Shown here piece by piece: positions 56,957-64,000 of a stretch of DNA of 64,000 nucleotides. The position numbers and the translations under genes are program-made. The stretch lies in the NCBI RefSeq assembly GCF_001584145.1, contig NZ_CP013232.1:3596001-3660000 (forward strand), in the 5' to 3' direction. The number at the start of each line of letters is the position of its first letter. Position 1 is the first letter of the stretch. The notes beneath the pieces were generated by a model. The model worked only from the letters and a program-made list of their open reading frames with translations. It did not search any database and had not been told where the DNA came from. The stretch comes from Collimonas fungivorans (GTDB lineage: Bacteria; Pseudomonadota; Gammaproteobacteria; Burkholderiales; Burkholderiaceae_D).

Positions 56957-57895
56957 TTATCGTTTCAGTTTCGGGTCGAGCGCATCGCGCAAGCCGTCAC
57001 CCATCAAATTGAACGCCAATACCGAGATCAGGATCGCCAGGCCGGGGAAAGCCACGACCCACCAGGCGCTCTGGATGAATTCCATGGCGCTGGCCAGCAT
57101 CGAGCCCCACTCCGGCGTCGGCGGCTGTGCGCCCATGCCGAGGAAACCGAGCGCGGCGGCGTCCAGGATGGCGGAAGAGAAACCGAGCGTGGCTTGCACG
57201 ATCAAGGGCGCCAGGCAGTTGGGCAGGACGCAGTTGAACATGATGCGCAAGGTGCCGGCGCCGGCGATGCGCGAGGCGCTGACATAATCGCGCGACATCT
57301 CGCCGATCACCGCGGCGCGCGTCTGCCGCGCATAGTGCGGCAGCATCACCACGGCAATCGCATACATCGCGTTCATCAGCCCTGGCCCGAGGATGGCGAC
57401 CACGGCGATCGCCAGCAGCAGGCTTGGCAAGGCCAGCATGATATCCATCAGGCGCATGATGGCGACCTCCACCAGGCCGCGGAAATAACCGGCCAGCAGG
57501 CCGAGCAGCACGCCGGTGGTGAGCGACAGCGAAATCGACACCAGGCCGATCAGCAGCGACAGGCGCACGCCGTGGATCAGGCGCGACAGCATGTCGCGGC
57601 CGACCGGATCGGTGCCGAGCAGGAACTGGCTGCTGCCGCCTGCCTGCCATACCGGCGGCACCAGGGTCGACTGGCGGAACTGTTCGATTGGCGAATGCGG
57701 CGCGATCACATCGGCGAACAAGGCTGCCAGCACCATGGCGATGATGATAGCGAGGCCGATGACGGCGCCGCGGTTCTGGCTGAAATAACCCCAGAATTCG
57801 CGTAGCGGATGCGGCGGTGCGGCCTGCTTGGACAGTGTTTGCAAGGCAGGTGCGGCTTCAGACGTAACTTCGGGCGTAACGGTAGCGTTGTTCAT
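56957..57895 (-). CDS. dppC: Dipeptide ABC transporter permease DppC
   Basis: 312-residue inner-membrane permease with a cytoplasmic N-terminal tail, LREFWGYFSQNRGAVIGLAI as first helix, and the EAA loop region (GEMSRDYVSASRIAGAGTLRIMF). ATG at 57895 overlaps the dppB stop by four bases; the open frame reaches further upstream but lies within dppB. It forms the membrane channel with DppB. Confidence 0.92.
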   Translation of the reverse strand: MNNATVTPEVTSEAAPALQTLSKQAAPPHPLREFWGYFSQNRGAVIGLAIIIAMVLAALFADVIAPHSPIEQFRQSTLVPPVWQAGGSSQFLLGTDPVGRDMLSRLIHGVRLSLLIGLVSISLSLTTGVLLGLLAGYFRGLVEVAIMRLMDIMLALPSLLLAIAVVAILGPGLMNAMYAIAVVMLPHYARQTRAAVIGEMSRDYVSASRIAGAGTLRIMFNCVLPNCLAPLIVQATLGFSSAILDAAALGFLGMGAQPPTPEWGSMLASAMEFIQSAWWVVAFPGLAILISVLAFNLMGDGLRDALDPKLKR

Positions 57896-58902
57896 GAGCG
57901 ATGGCGAATACGTGGATTGATCACGCCGTACAGCAGGTCGACGGCCAGGTTGACGAGGATGATGGTGATCGCCGACAGCAGGATGCCGCCTTGCACCACC
58001 GGATAATCGCGCCGCTGGATCGCTGCCACCAGCCACTTGCCGATGCCGGGCCAGGAAAAGATGGTTTCCGTCAGGATCGCGCCGGCCAGCAAGGTGCCGA
58101 CCTGCAGCCCGACCACTGTCACCACCGGAATCAGGGCGTTGCGCAGGGCATGCACAGCCACCACCCGGGTCCGCGAAAGGCCTTTGGCACGCGCGGTGCG
58201 CACATAATCTTCACGCAAGACTTCCAGCATGGCCGAGCGCGTCATGCGCGCGATCACGGCCAGCGGGATGGTGCCGAGGGCGATGGTAGGAAGGATCAGG
58301 TGCGACAGTGCGGACTTGAACGCGCCGCTATCGTCCGACAGCAGGCTGTCGATCAGCATGAAGCCGGTCACCGGCGGCACGTCGAACAGGATATCGATGC
58401 GGCCCGAAACCGGGGTCCAGCCCAGGGTCACGGAAAACAGCAGGATCAGCAGCAGCGCCCACCAGAACACCGGCATCGAATAGCCGGTGAGCGAGGCGCC
58501 CATCACGGAATAATCCAGCACGGTATTGCGTTTCAGGGCGGCCAGTATGCCGGCCGGCAAACCGACGATCAGCGCAAACAGGATCGCGCAGAAAGACAGC
58601 TCCAGCGTCGCCGGGAACAGCGTCTTGAATTCGCTCAGCACGGAGGTGTGGGTCATGATCGACATGCCGAGGTCGCCCTTGAACAGGTTGCCCAGGTAGT
58701 TGAAGTACTGCATGTAGATCGGCTGGTCGAGACCCAGGTCGTGCGCCATTTGCGCATAACGGGCCGGGTCCATGCCGCGCTCGCCGGTCATGGCTTCGAC
58801 GGCGTTGCCTGGTATGAGATGTATCAGCAAAAACACCAGCAGCGTGATGCCGAGAAAGGTCGGAATGACCAGACCGACACGACGCAGGAGAAATCCAAAC
58901 AT
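57892..58902 (-). CDS. dppB: Dipeptide ABC transporter permease DppB
   Basis: 336-residue inner-membrane permease. The start LLRRVGLVIPTFLGITLLVF and the EAA loop LREDYVRTARAKGLSRTRVV are characteristic. ATG at 58902 is chosen by family length; the open frame continues upstream through the palindrome at 58934. It is separated from dppA by 85 bases with a hairpin, a typical place for a switch in expression between binding protein and permease. Confidence 0.92.
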   Translation of the reverse strand: MFGFLLRRVGLVIPTFLGITLLVFLLIHLIPGNAVEAMTGERGMDPARYAQMAHDLGLDQPIYMQYFNYLGNLFKGDLGMSIMTHTSVLSEFKTLFPATLELSFCAILFALIVGLPAGILAALKRNTVLDYSVMGASLTGYSMPVFWWALLLILLFSVTLGWTPVSGRIDILFDVPPVTGFMLIDSLLSDDSGAFKSALSHLILPTIALGTIPLAVIARMTRSAMLEVLREDYVRTARAKGLSRTRVVAVHALRNALIPVVTVVGLQVGTLLAGAILTETIFSWPGIGKWLVAAIQRRDYPVVQGGILLSAITIILVNLAVDLLYGVINPRIRHRS

Positions 58903-58933
58903 TGGCGTTACCTGTTCGATGAAAGAAAACATT

Positions 58934-58961
58934 GTAGGGTGGGCACCTGTGCCCACCCTAC
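58934..58961. repeat. Palindrome between dppA and dppB
   Basis: GTAGGGTGGGCAC, two bases, GTGCCCACCCTAC: perfect 13-base arms. It shares its sequence with the larger element at 44462-44546. In the transcript it forms a strong stem-loop that may shield dppA mRNA or lower expression downstream. Confidence 0.8.
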
Positions 58962-58987
58962 GCGATGGAACAAAATCAGGCCGTGGC

Positions 58988-60595
58988 TTACTTCGCCAGG
59001 TCAACCTTCTCGAAGTGGTGATGAGCGAACACCGCCATCTTGAAGCCGATAACTTCCTTGCGCACCGGCGTGAAACGGACCGAGTGGGCCAGGTCTATCC
59101 ATGGCGCTTCTTCGTGCAAGATCACCTGAGCCTGCTCGTACAGCTTGGCGCGTTCATCCTGCTTTGGCGTCAGCTTGGCTTTCTGGATCAGCGCTTCGTA
59201 GTCCTTGTTGCACCAGCGTGCGGTATTGCCGCCGCCCTTGACGCCTTCACAGCCCAGCAGCGGCGCGAAGAAATTGTCCGGATCGCCGTTGTCGCCCGAC
59301 CAGCCGAACATCATCGAGTGCTGGTCGCCCTGCTTGCTGCGCTTCAGGTACTCGGTCCATTCGTAGGTGGTGAGCTTGGTCTTGACGCCGATTTTCGCCC
59401 AGTCGGCCTGGATCAGCTCGGCCATGCGCTTGCCGTCCGGATTGTAGGGACGGGTTACCGGCAGGTACCACATCTCGACTTCGACGCCGTTCGGGTAGCC
59501 GGCCTTGGCCAGCAATTCCTTGGCCTTGACCGGATCGTAGGTGTAGTCCTTGATCTTGTCGTTATAGCCCCACAGCGTCGGCGGGATCGGGTTCTTGGCT
59601 GGAACGCCGGCGCCCTGGTAAACGGTCTTGAGGATGGTCTGCTTGTCGACCGCCATGTTCAGCGCCTGGCGCACCAGCTTGTTGTCGAACGGTTTTTTCT
59701 CGACATTGAACGAGATGTAGCCGATGTTCAAACCCGGCTTGGTCATCATGGTGACGGCCGGATCGGCTTTCATCAATTCGATGTCGGCCGGTTTCGGGTA
59801 CGCCATTACCTGGCACTCGTTGGCCTTGAGCTTGGCGTAGCGTACCGAAGCGTCAGGCGTGATGGCGTAGATCAGGTTGTCCAGTTTCGGCCGGCCGCCC
59901 CAGAACGCATCGTTGGCCTTGTAGCGGATCACCGCGTCTTTTTGATAGGACACGAACTGGAACGGCCCGGTGCCGATAGGTTCGCGGTCGATCACTTCAG
60001 GCGTACCGGCCTTCTTCATGTTGTCGGCATACTCGGCCGACAGGATGGACGCGAAATCCATGCCGAGGTCGGCGATGAACGGCGCTTCCGGATGTTTCAG
60101 CTTGAACACGACCGTGTTGTCGTCGACTTTTTCCACCTTGTCGATGATCTTGTCCATGCCCATGTCCAGGTAGTAACCAAAGCTCTGCCCCGCGGCCAGC
60201 TTGTGGAACGGATGGCTGGCGTCGCCCATGCGGTTGAACGAGAACAGCACGTCGTCAGCGTTGAAATCGCGGGTCGGCTTGAACTTGGCGCTGCTATGGA
60301 ACTTGACGCCCTTGCGCAGCTTGAACGTGTAAGTCAGGCCGTCATCCGACACGGTCCAGGATTCCGCCAGGCCCGGGATCGGCTTGGTGGTGCCCAGTTC
60401 GAATTCGACCAGGCGGTTGTACATCGGCACCGACGACGCATCGAAGGTGGTGCCGGTAGTGAACAGTTGCGGATTGAAGCCCTCCGGGCTGCCTTCCGAG
60501 CAGAACACCAGGGTCTTGGCCGCAGCCGCATAACCGGCAGTGGCGCACAGGACGGCTAGCAGCGCCGCCTTGGCGATCAATTTTCTTTTCATCAT
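58988..60595 (-). CDS. dppA: Dipeptide-binding periplasmic protein DppA
   Basis: 535-residue family 5 binding protein. The signal peptide ends GYAAA and is followed by KTLVFCSEGSPEGFNPQLF, FKLRKGVKFHSSAKF and FVSYQKDAVIRYKAND. It captures di- and tripeptides (and haem or amino-levulinate in some bacteria) and hands them to DppBC. AGGAAAGAGACC lies before the ATG. It follows the Xaa-Pro peptidase gene by 110 bases. A close paralogue is at 48318-49928. Confidence 0.94.
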   Translation of the reverse strand: MMKRKLIAKAALLAVLCATAGYAAAAKTLVFCSEGSPEGFNPQLFTTGTTFDASSVPMYNRLVEFELGTTKPIPGLAESWTVSDDGLTYTFKLRKGVKFHSSAKFKPTRDFNADDVLFSFNRMGDASHPFHKLAAGQSFGYYLDMGMDKIIDKVEKVDDNTVVFKLKHPEAPFIADLGMDFASILSAEYADNMKKAGTPEVIDREPIGTGPFQFVSYQKDAVIRYKANDAFWGGRPKLDNLIYAITPDASVRYAKLKANECQVMAYPKPADIELMKADPAVTMMTKPGLNIGYISFNVEKKPFDNKLVRQALNMAVDKQTILKTVYQGAGVPAKNPIPPTLWGYNDKIKDYTYDPVKAKELLAKAGYPNGVEVEMWYLPVTRPYNPDGKRMAELIQADWAKIGVKTKLTTYEWTEYLKRSKQGDQHSMMFGWSGDNGDPDNFFAPLLGCEGVKGGGNTARWCNKDYEALIQKAKLTPKQDERAKLYEQAQVILHEEAPWIDLAHSVRFTPVRKEVIGFKMAVFAHHHFEKVDLAK

Positions 60596-60705
60596 AGGTC
60601 TCTTTCCTTAGGTTATGGTGAAACTGATGCATTTAACAACGATTCACAAGGGGAACACAAGTTTGAATGTAAAACGCTTGCCGCAACTTTGATTCAGGCC
60701 TCCAC

Positions 60706-62094
60706 CTAGGCCGCCATAAAGGCTTCGATCTCGGCGCAGGTCTTGGGAATGGCCGGGCCCAGCACTCTTGCGCCCGATGCAGTTACCAGCACGTCGTCTT
60801 CAATCCGGATGCCGCCGAAATCCATGTATTCGACAAATTTCTCGTAGTTGATCAGCGTGCTGTGGCGCGCTTCCGCCTGCCAGCGCTGGATCAGGGCCGG
60901 GATGAAATAGATGCCCGGCTCCACCGTCACCACCATGCCTGCCTGCAGCGGCTTGGCCAGGCGCAGGTTGCGCAGGCCGAACAGCTCGCTGCGGCTGACG
61001 CTGGCGTCGTAGCCGACCCGGGTCTCGCCCAGGCCTTCCATATCGTGCACGTCCAGGCCCATCTGATGGCCCAAGCCATGCGGGAAACAAATGGCGTAAG
61101 CGCCGGACTCCACCACCTGTTCCGGCGTGCCGTTAAAAAACCCGAGTCCGGACATGGCCGCAACCATGTGGCTGGCAGCCTGCTTGTGGACGTCAAGATA
61201 AGAGACGCCCGGCCGCATGGCGCCGATGGCGAGCTGCTGCGCGGCCAGCACGATTTCATACAAGCTGCGCTGGCGTTCGCTGAAACGGCCGCCGACCGGA
61301 AAAGTGCGCGTGATGTCGCTGGCATAACCCAGCAGGCTGGAGGCGCCGGAATCGTTCACCACCAGGTCGCCTGCCTGCAAGCGGTTCTTGTGGTCGCGGT
61401 TGTGCAGGATCTCGCCGCTGCGGGAAAAAATCATCGGATAAGCATTTTGCAGGTCATGGCTGCGCATGATGCCTTCCATCGCCGCCACCACCTGATATTC
61501 ATAGGTATCCGCCTTGGCTTGCCGCATGGCGGCGACGTGCATGTCGCGCGTCACGCTCAGGGCGTTTTCTATTTCCGCAATTTCCTCGTCGCCCTTGATT
61601 TCGCGCAAGGCGATCACGGCGGCCATCAGGCTTTCGGAAGCGCCAGCCTTGCATTGCGCAGGCGTGCAATCGAGCAGGCCGGCCAGTTCAAGTATGGTTT
61701 CGCCGCGATAAGGCGGCAGGTAGTGGATCGTGCGGCCCTGGCGGCGCGCCTGCGCCAGCACTTCGGCCAGCTGCTTGTATGGCTGCACCGCGGCGATGCC
61801 TGCCGCTTCGGCGCGCTGCGCAAAAGAACTTTGCGGTCCGACCCAGATCACGTCGTCCAGGCTGGGATCGTCGCCGAACAGGATTTCGCTGTCGGCCTCG
61901 ATATCGATCAGCCCCGCCAGGTCAGGCTGGTTCAAGCCGAAGAAATACGAAAACGAAGAATCCTGGCGAAACCAGTAATGGTTATGCAGGTAGTTCATGG
62001 AGACATCGGTATTGCCCGGAAACAGCAGCAGGCCGGAAGAAAAGCGCTGTTTCAGCTGCTGCCGGCGCTGGCTGTAGACGGCCGGCTTAAACAT
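60706..62094 (-). CDS. pepP: Xaa-Pro aminopeptidase (M24B), PepP-like
   Basis: 462-residue cytoplasmic dimetal peptidase that removes an N-terminal residue before proline. The aminopeptidase P N-terminal domain (YSQRRQQLKQRFSSGLLLFPGN onwards) is followed by the pita-bread fold with metal ligands in NDSGASSLLGYASDITRTF (two Asp), HGLGHQMGLDVHD (His), VEPGIYF (Glu) and RIEDDVLVT (Glu). ATG at 62094 has GAGG five bases upstream. It heads the operon with dppABCDF, so imported proline-containing peptides can be split at once. A sigma-54 promoter lies at 62250. Confidence 0.9.
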   Translation of the reverse strand: MFKPAVYSQRRQQLKQRFSSGLLLFPGNTDVSMNYLHNHYWFRQDSSFSYFFGLNQPDLAGLIDIEADSEILFGDDPSLDDVIWVGPQSSFAQRAEAAGIAAVQPYKQLAEVLAQARRQGRTIHYLPPYRGETILELAGLLDCTPAQCKAGASESLMAAVIALREIKGDEEIAEIENALSVTRDMHVAAMRQAKADTYEYQVVAAMEGIMRSHDLQNAYPMIFSRSGEILHNRDHKNRLQAGDLVVNDSGASSLLGYASDITRTFPVGGRFSERQRSLYEIVLAAQQLAIGAMRPGVSYLDVHKQAASHMVAAMSGLGFFNGTPEQVVESGAYAICFPHGLGHQMGLDVHDMEGLGETRVGYDASVSRSELFGLRNLRLAKPLQAGMVVTVEPGIYFIPALIQRWQAEARHSTLINYEKFVEYMDFGGIRIEDDVLVTASGARVLGPAIPKTCAEIEAFMAA

Positions 62095-62249
62095 CGCGGC
62101 CTCGCGCCTGGTCCGCATCGAACATCTGCCTGATTGATTCTTGGTGCATCGTCACTCCATTCCGCTGTCATTGCCAAGGTCTTTGTCGACCTCGTGTCTG
62201 GCGCCTGCAGCCGGGGCAATATATATGTTTTCACAATTTACAAAACAAC

Positions 62250-62265
62250 AGCAAAAACCATGCCA
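62250..62265 (-). promoter_or_regulatory. Sigma-54 (-24/-12) promoter of the pepP-dpp operon
   Basis: Minus-strand TGGCATGGTTTTTGCT matches TGGCAY-N5-TTGCT with correct spacing. It lies 156 bases before the pepP ATG and just after the end of the XRE-cupin gene. Confidence 0.72.
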
Positions 62266-62282
62266 CGGACCTGTCCTGCGTC

Positions 62283-62897
62283 TCAAAAAAATTCGGTGCC
62301 CCGTAATAACTGTTCCTGCTCCCGGCACGCAGTCGATTGCGGGCCGTCGAACAGCGCCACGGTGCCGACCCAGATCACTTCAGCCACCTGGTTTTCGTGC
62401 GGCAGCGATTCGATGCTGTGCGGGATATTGGCGTCGAAATGCAGGCTGTCGCCGACACTCAGCACATAGCTGTCTTTACCTACCGTGTAGCCGACCTGCC
62501 CGCTCAGCACGAAGATCATTTCATCGCCTTCGTGCGACACCAATTCCGATTTGTAGCCGGCCGGCATGGTGAACTTCACCGAATGCACCTGGCTGCCGGG
62601 GAATACCGTCGAGAGTCGTTCGTATTTGACGCGGCCGCTGGCCACCGAGTAGGGCTGCCGCTGGCTGCGGTAGGTATCCGGCCGCAATTGCGCCGGTTGT
62701 TTGATCAGGTCGCCGATCGTCACGCCGAGCGCCTTGGCGATCACCACCAGCGAGGTGATGGAAGGACTGGTCTGGCTGCGCTCAAGCTGCGAAATGAAGC
62801 CCGCGGTCAACCCGGTTTCGGCCGCGACCTGCACCAGTGTCTTCTTGACAGCATGACGCCGCGCGCGGATCGAGCTCCCCAGCTGTGGCATTTCCAT
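62283..62897 (-). CDS. XRE-family regulator with cupin domain
   Basis: 204 residues. The N-terminal helix-turn-helix (about 8-65; AAETGLTAGFISQLERSQTSPSITSL) is followed by a C-terminal cupin (about 125-195; GDEMIFVLSGQVGYTVGK, GDSLHFDANIPHSIES). This is the PuuR/SutR/YdcN group, which senses small metabolites such as polyamines or amino acids. It lies upstream of pepP on the same strand and divergent from a binding-protein gene, so it may control either. The motif that it binds is not evident. Confidence 0.9.
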   Translation of the reverse strand: MEMPQLGSSIRARRHAVKKTLVQVAAETGLTAGFISQLERSQTSPSITSLVVIAKALGVTIGDLIKQPAQLRPDTYRSQRQPYSVASGRVKYERLSTVFPGSQVHSVKFTMPAGYKSELVSHEGDEMIFVLSGQVGYTVGKDSYVLSVGDSLHFDANIPHSIESLPHENQVAEVIWVGTVALFDGPQSTACREQEQLLRGTEFF

Positions 62898-63134
62898 TGT
62901 TCCTGTCTCCGGCCCGTACCTTGTCGTATCTGGTACTTGTTTGTTACTTGTTTATTACTTCCGCATCGAACCGCGCCAGGCGTTAATTCAACAGTAACTT
63001 TTTAATATTCAGCACCAGCGCCGCAGCGTCCATTGCAGCTACAGTTGTAACGGAAACAGCGGCGGTCAGGCGTCGGAAATTATAGTCACACTAAAATTTG
63101 AGTCAAGAACCTTTTTCAAATTATCTTAGTACAC

Positions 63135-63150
63135 AGGCCTTGATCTTGCT
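63135..63150 (+). promoter_or_regulatory. Weak sigma-54 promoter candidate
   Basis: AGGCCTTGATCTTGCT has GG and GC correctly spaced and a perfect TTGCT, but three mismatches in the -24 block. It is 104 bases before the binding-protein ATG at 63254. The 356-base region between 62897 and 63254 otherwise holds no gene. Confidence 0.25.
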
Positions 63151-63253
63151 TGGGGATGAGGGGCAGCGGGCGCATTTTCGGATGACTTTCAACTTCAAAG
63201 CGGGTATTTTCAACTATACCTTTTCCAGCCAACCCTGATTCAAGAAGGCAGAC

Positions 63254-64000
63254 ATGCATATCAATCGACGCAATTTCATCGCCCAGGCCATTGCCGTTGG
63301 CTCGCTAGCCGCGGCCAGCCCGGTATTTTCCCAGGAACCGGAATCGACCGCCGCCAGGATCAAGCGCACCGGCAAGCTGCGCATGGGAGCCATCAACGGC
63401 GCCTCGCCGTATTTCACCAAGGACCTGGCAAGCGGCGAATGGAAGGGTTTCATGGTGGACCTGGGGCGTGACTTGGCGAAATACCTGAAAGCCGAAGTCG
63501 AATGGGTGGAAACCACCTGGGGCAACGCCGTGCTCGACGTGCAGACCAACAAGATCGATTGCCAGCTCGGCATGGCGCCCTCGCCGGCGCGGCGCGAAGT
63601 GGTCGATTTTTCCGCGCCGATTTTCCAGAACTACAACACGGTGGTGGCCAGGAAGGGTTTTAACTTTGAGCGCTGGGAGCAGCTCAATTCACCTGCCGTC
63701 AAGGTCGCAGTCGATGTCGGCTCCAGCCACGACCAGCTGGTCACCAGGATATTGCCGAAGGCGAGCATATTGCGCTTCGAAACCTCGGCCGCCGCCACCA
63801 TGGCGCTGCAATCCGGCCGCGTCGACTGCCAGGTGCTGGTCATCCTGCTTTCAACCGCCCTGCTGACCAAGCTGCCGAACGTCGGCCATATCGTATTCCC
63901 GTCCCCCGACGAAACCAACCCGACCAATGTCGGCATCCGCAAGCAGTCCGACCAGGCATTCACCAAATCGGTGAATGCCTGGCTGGAAGAAGCCAGGGCC
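63254..64000 (+). CDS. Amino-acid-binding periplasmic protein (partial, cut by the window end)
   Basis: 249 residues are seen, open at base 64000. The N-terminus INRRNFIAQAIAVGSLAAA is a probable twin-arginine or Sec signal ending VFSQE. The mature protein follows the family 3 pattern: GKLRMGAINGASPYF, FMVDLGRDLAKYLKAEVEWVE, NKIDCQLGMAPSPARREVVDFSAP. Its upstream partner is the divergent XRE-cupin regulator. Permease genes would be expected beyond the window. It has AAGG eight bases before the ATG. Confidence 0.87.
   Translation, partial: MHINRRNFIAQAIAVGSLAAASPVFSQEPESTAARIKRTGKLRMGAINGASPYFTKDLASGEWKGFMVDLGRDLAKYLKAEVEWVETTWGNAVLDVQTNKIDCQLGMAPSPARREVVDFSAPIFQNYNTVVARKGFNFERWEQLNSPAVKVAVDVGSSHDQLVTRILPKASILRFETSAAATMALQSGRVDCQVLVILLSTALLTKLPNVGHIVFPSPDETNPTNVGIRKQSDQAFTKSVNAWLEEARA

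Noticed and set aside
58772..60559. 595-codon plus-strand open frame opposite dppA and dppB
   Set aside because: It overlaps well-identified dppA and the 5' part of dppB; composition is typical of an antisense frame of a high-GC gene.

Overview
The window looks like chromosomal DNA of a betaproteobacterium of the Oxalobacteraceae, possibly Collimonas-like. This is an inference from moderately high GC, the style of the genes and the mix of minor pilins, surface lipoproteins and mycophagy-type secreted enzymes; no marker gene settles the genus.

Layout. (1) 1-13.2 kb: the end of an amino-acid-binding protein gene, then a type IV minor pilin operon read on the minus strand (pilE, fimT/fimU-like, pilV, pilW, pilX, pilY1, a TonB-like protein and a small membrane protein). 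It is followed by a NarL-type response regulator facing a 998-residue periplasmic-propeller histidine kinase. A near-identical long motif lies upstream of the binding-protein gene and of pilE/response regulator, with a shorter version upstream of the kinase. (2) 13.3-35 kb: an accessory region with a small Cro/XRE-like regulator, surface lipoproteins with repetitive linkers (two copies of an unrecognised EPD-motif enzyme family, an alginate-lyase-type polysaccharide lyase and a GH74-type propeller enzyme), a secretin-N/SPOR protein, a LysR/binding-protein/MFS cassette, a beta-helix lipoprotein, a serine hydrolase, and a PAP2 phosphatase fused to an autotransporter-passenger-like tail. Debris of a Tn3 transposase, a P4-type integrase and an IS21 transposase shows past mobility. 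Several lipoprotein genes have sigma-54 (-24/-12) promoter sequences, and two copies of the upstream region carry a LacI/UAS-type palindrome at exactly the same distance. Two of these genes are broken by single frameshifts. (3) 35-46.3 kb: an autotransporter, a secreted alpha/beta hydrolase, a CusRS-like two-component pair, a chemoreceptor, a secreted carboxypeptidase-G2-like peptidase, a VOC protein, an amino-acid-binding protein and palindromic or tandem repeats. (4) 46.6-48.2 kb: tRNA-Ser(CGA) and serS. (5) 48.3-64 kb: a peptide or amine catabolic region. One minus-strand operon holds a trimethylamine-dehydrogenase-like flavoprotein, an M20 amidohydrolase and a DppA paralogue. A second holds an Xaa-Pro peptidase and dppABCDF. 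A sigma-54 activator gene lies between them, and both operons have good -24/-12 promoters, which suggests one regulon. An XRE-cupin regulator and a further binding protein (cut by the window end) follow.

The most interesting signals are the sigma-54-driven family of surface polysaccharide-acting lipoproteins with its mobile-looking promoter module, the shared motif tying the pilus operon to the unusual two-component system, and the paired sigma-54 peptide/amine operons.
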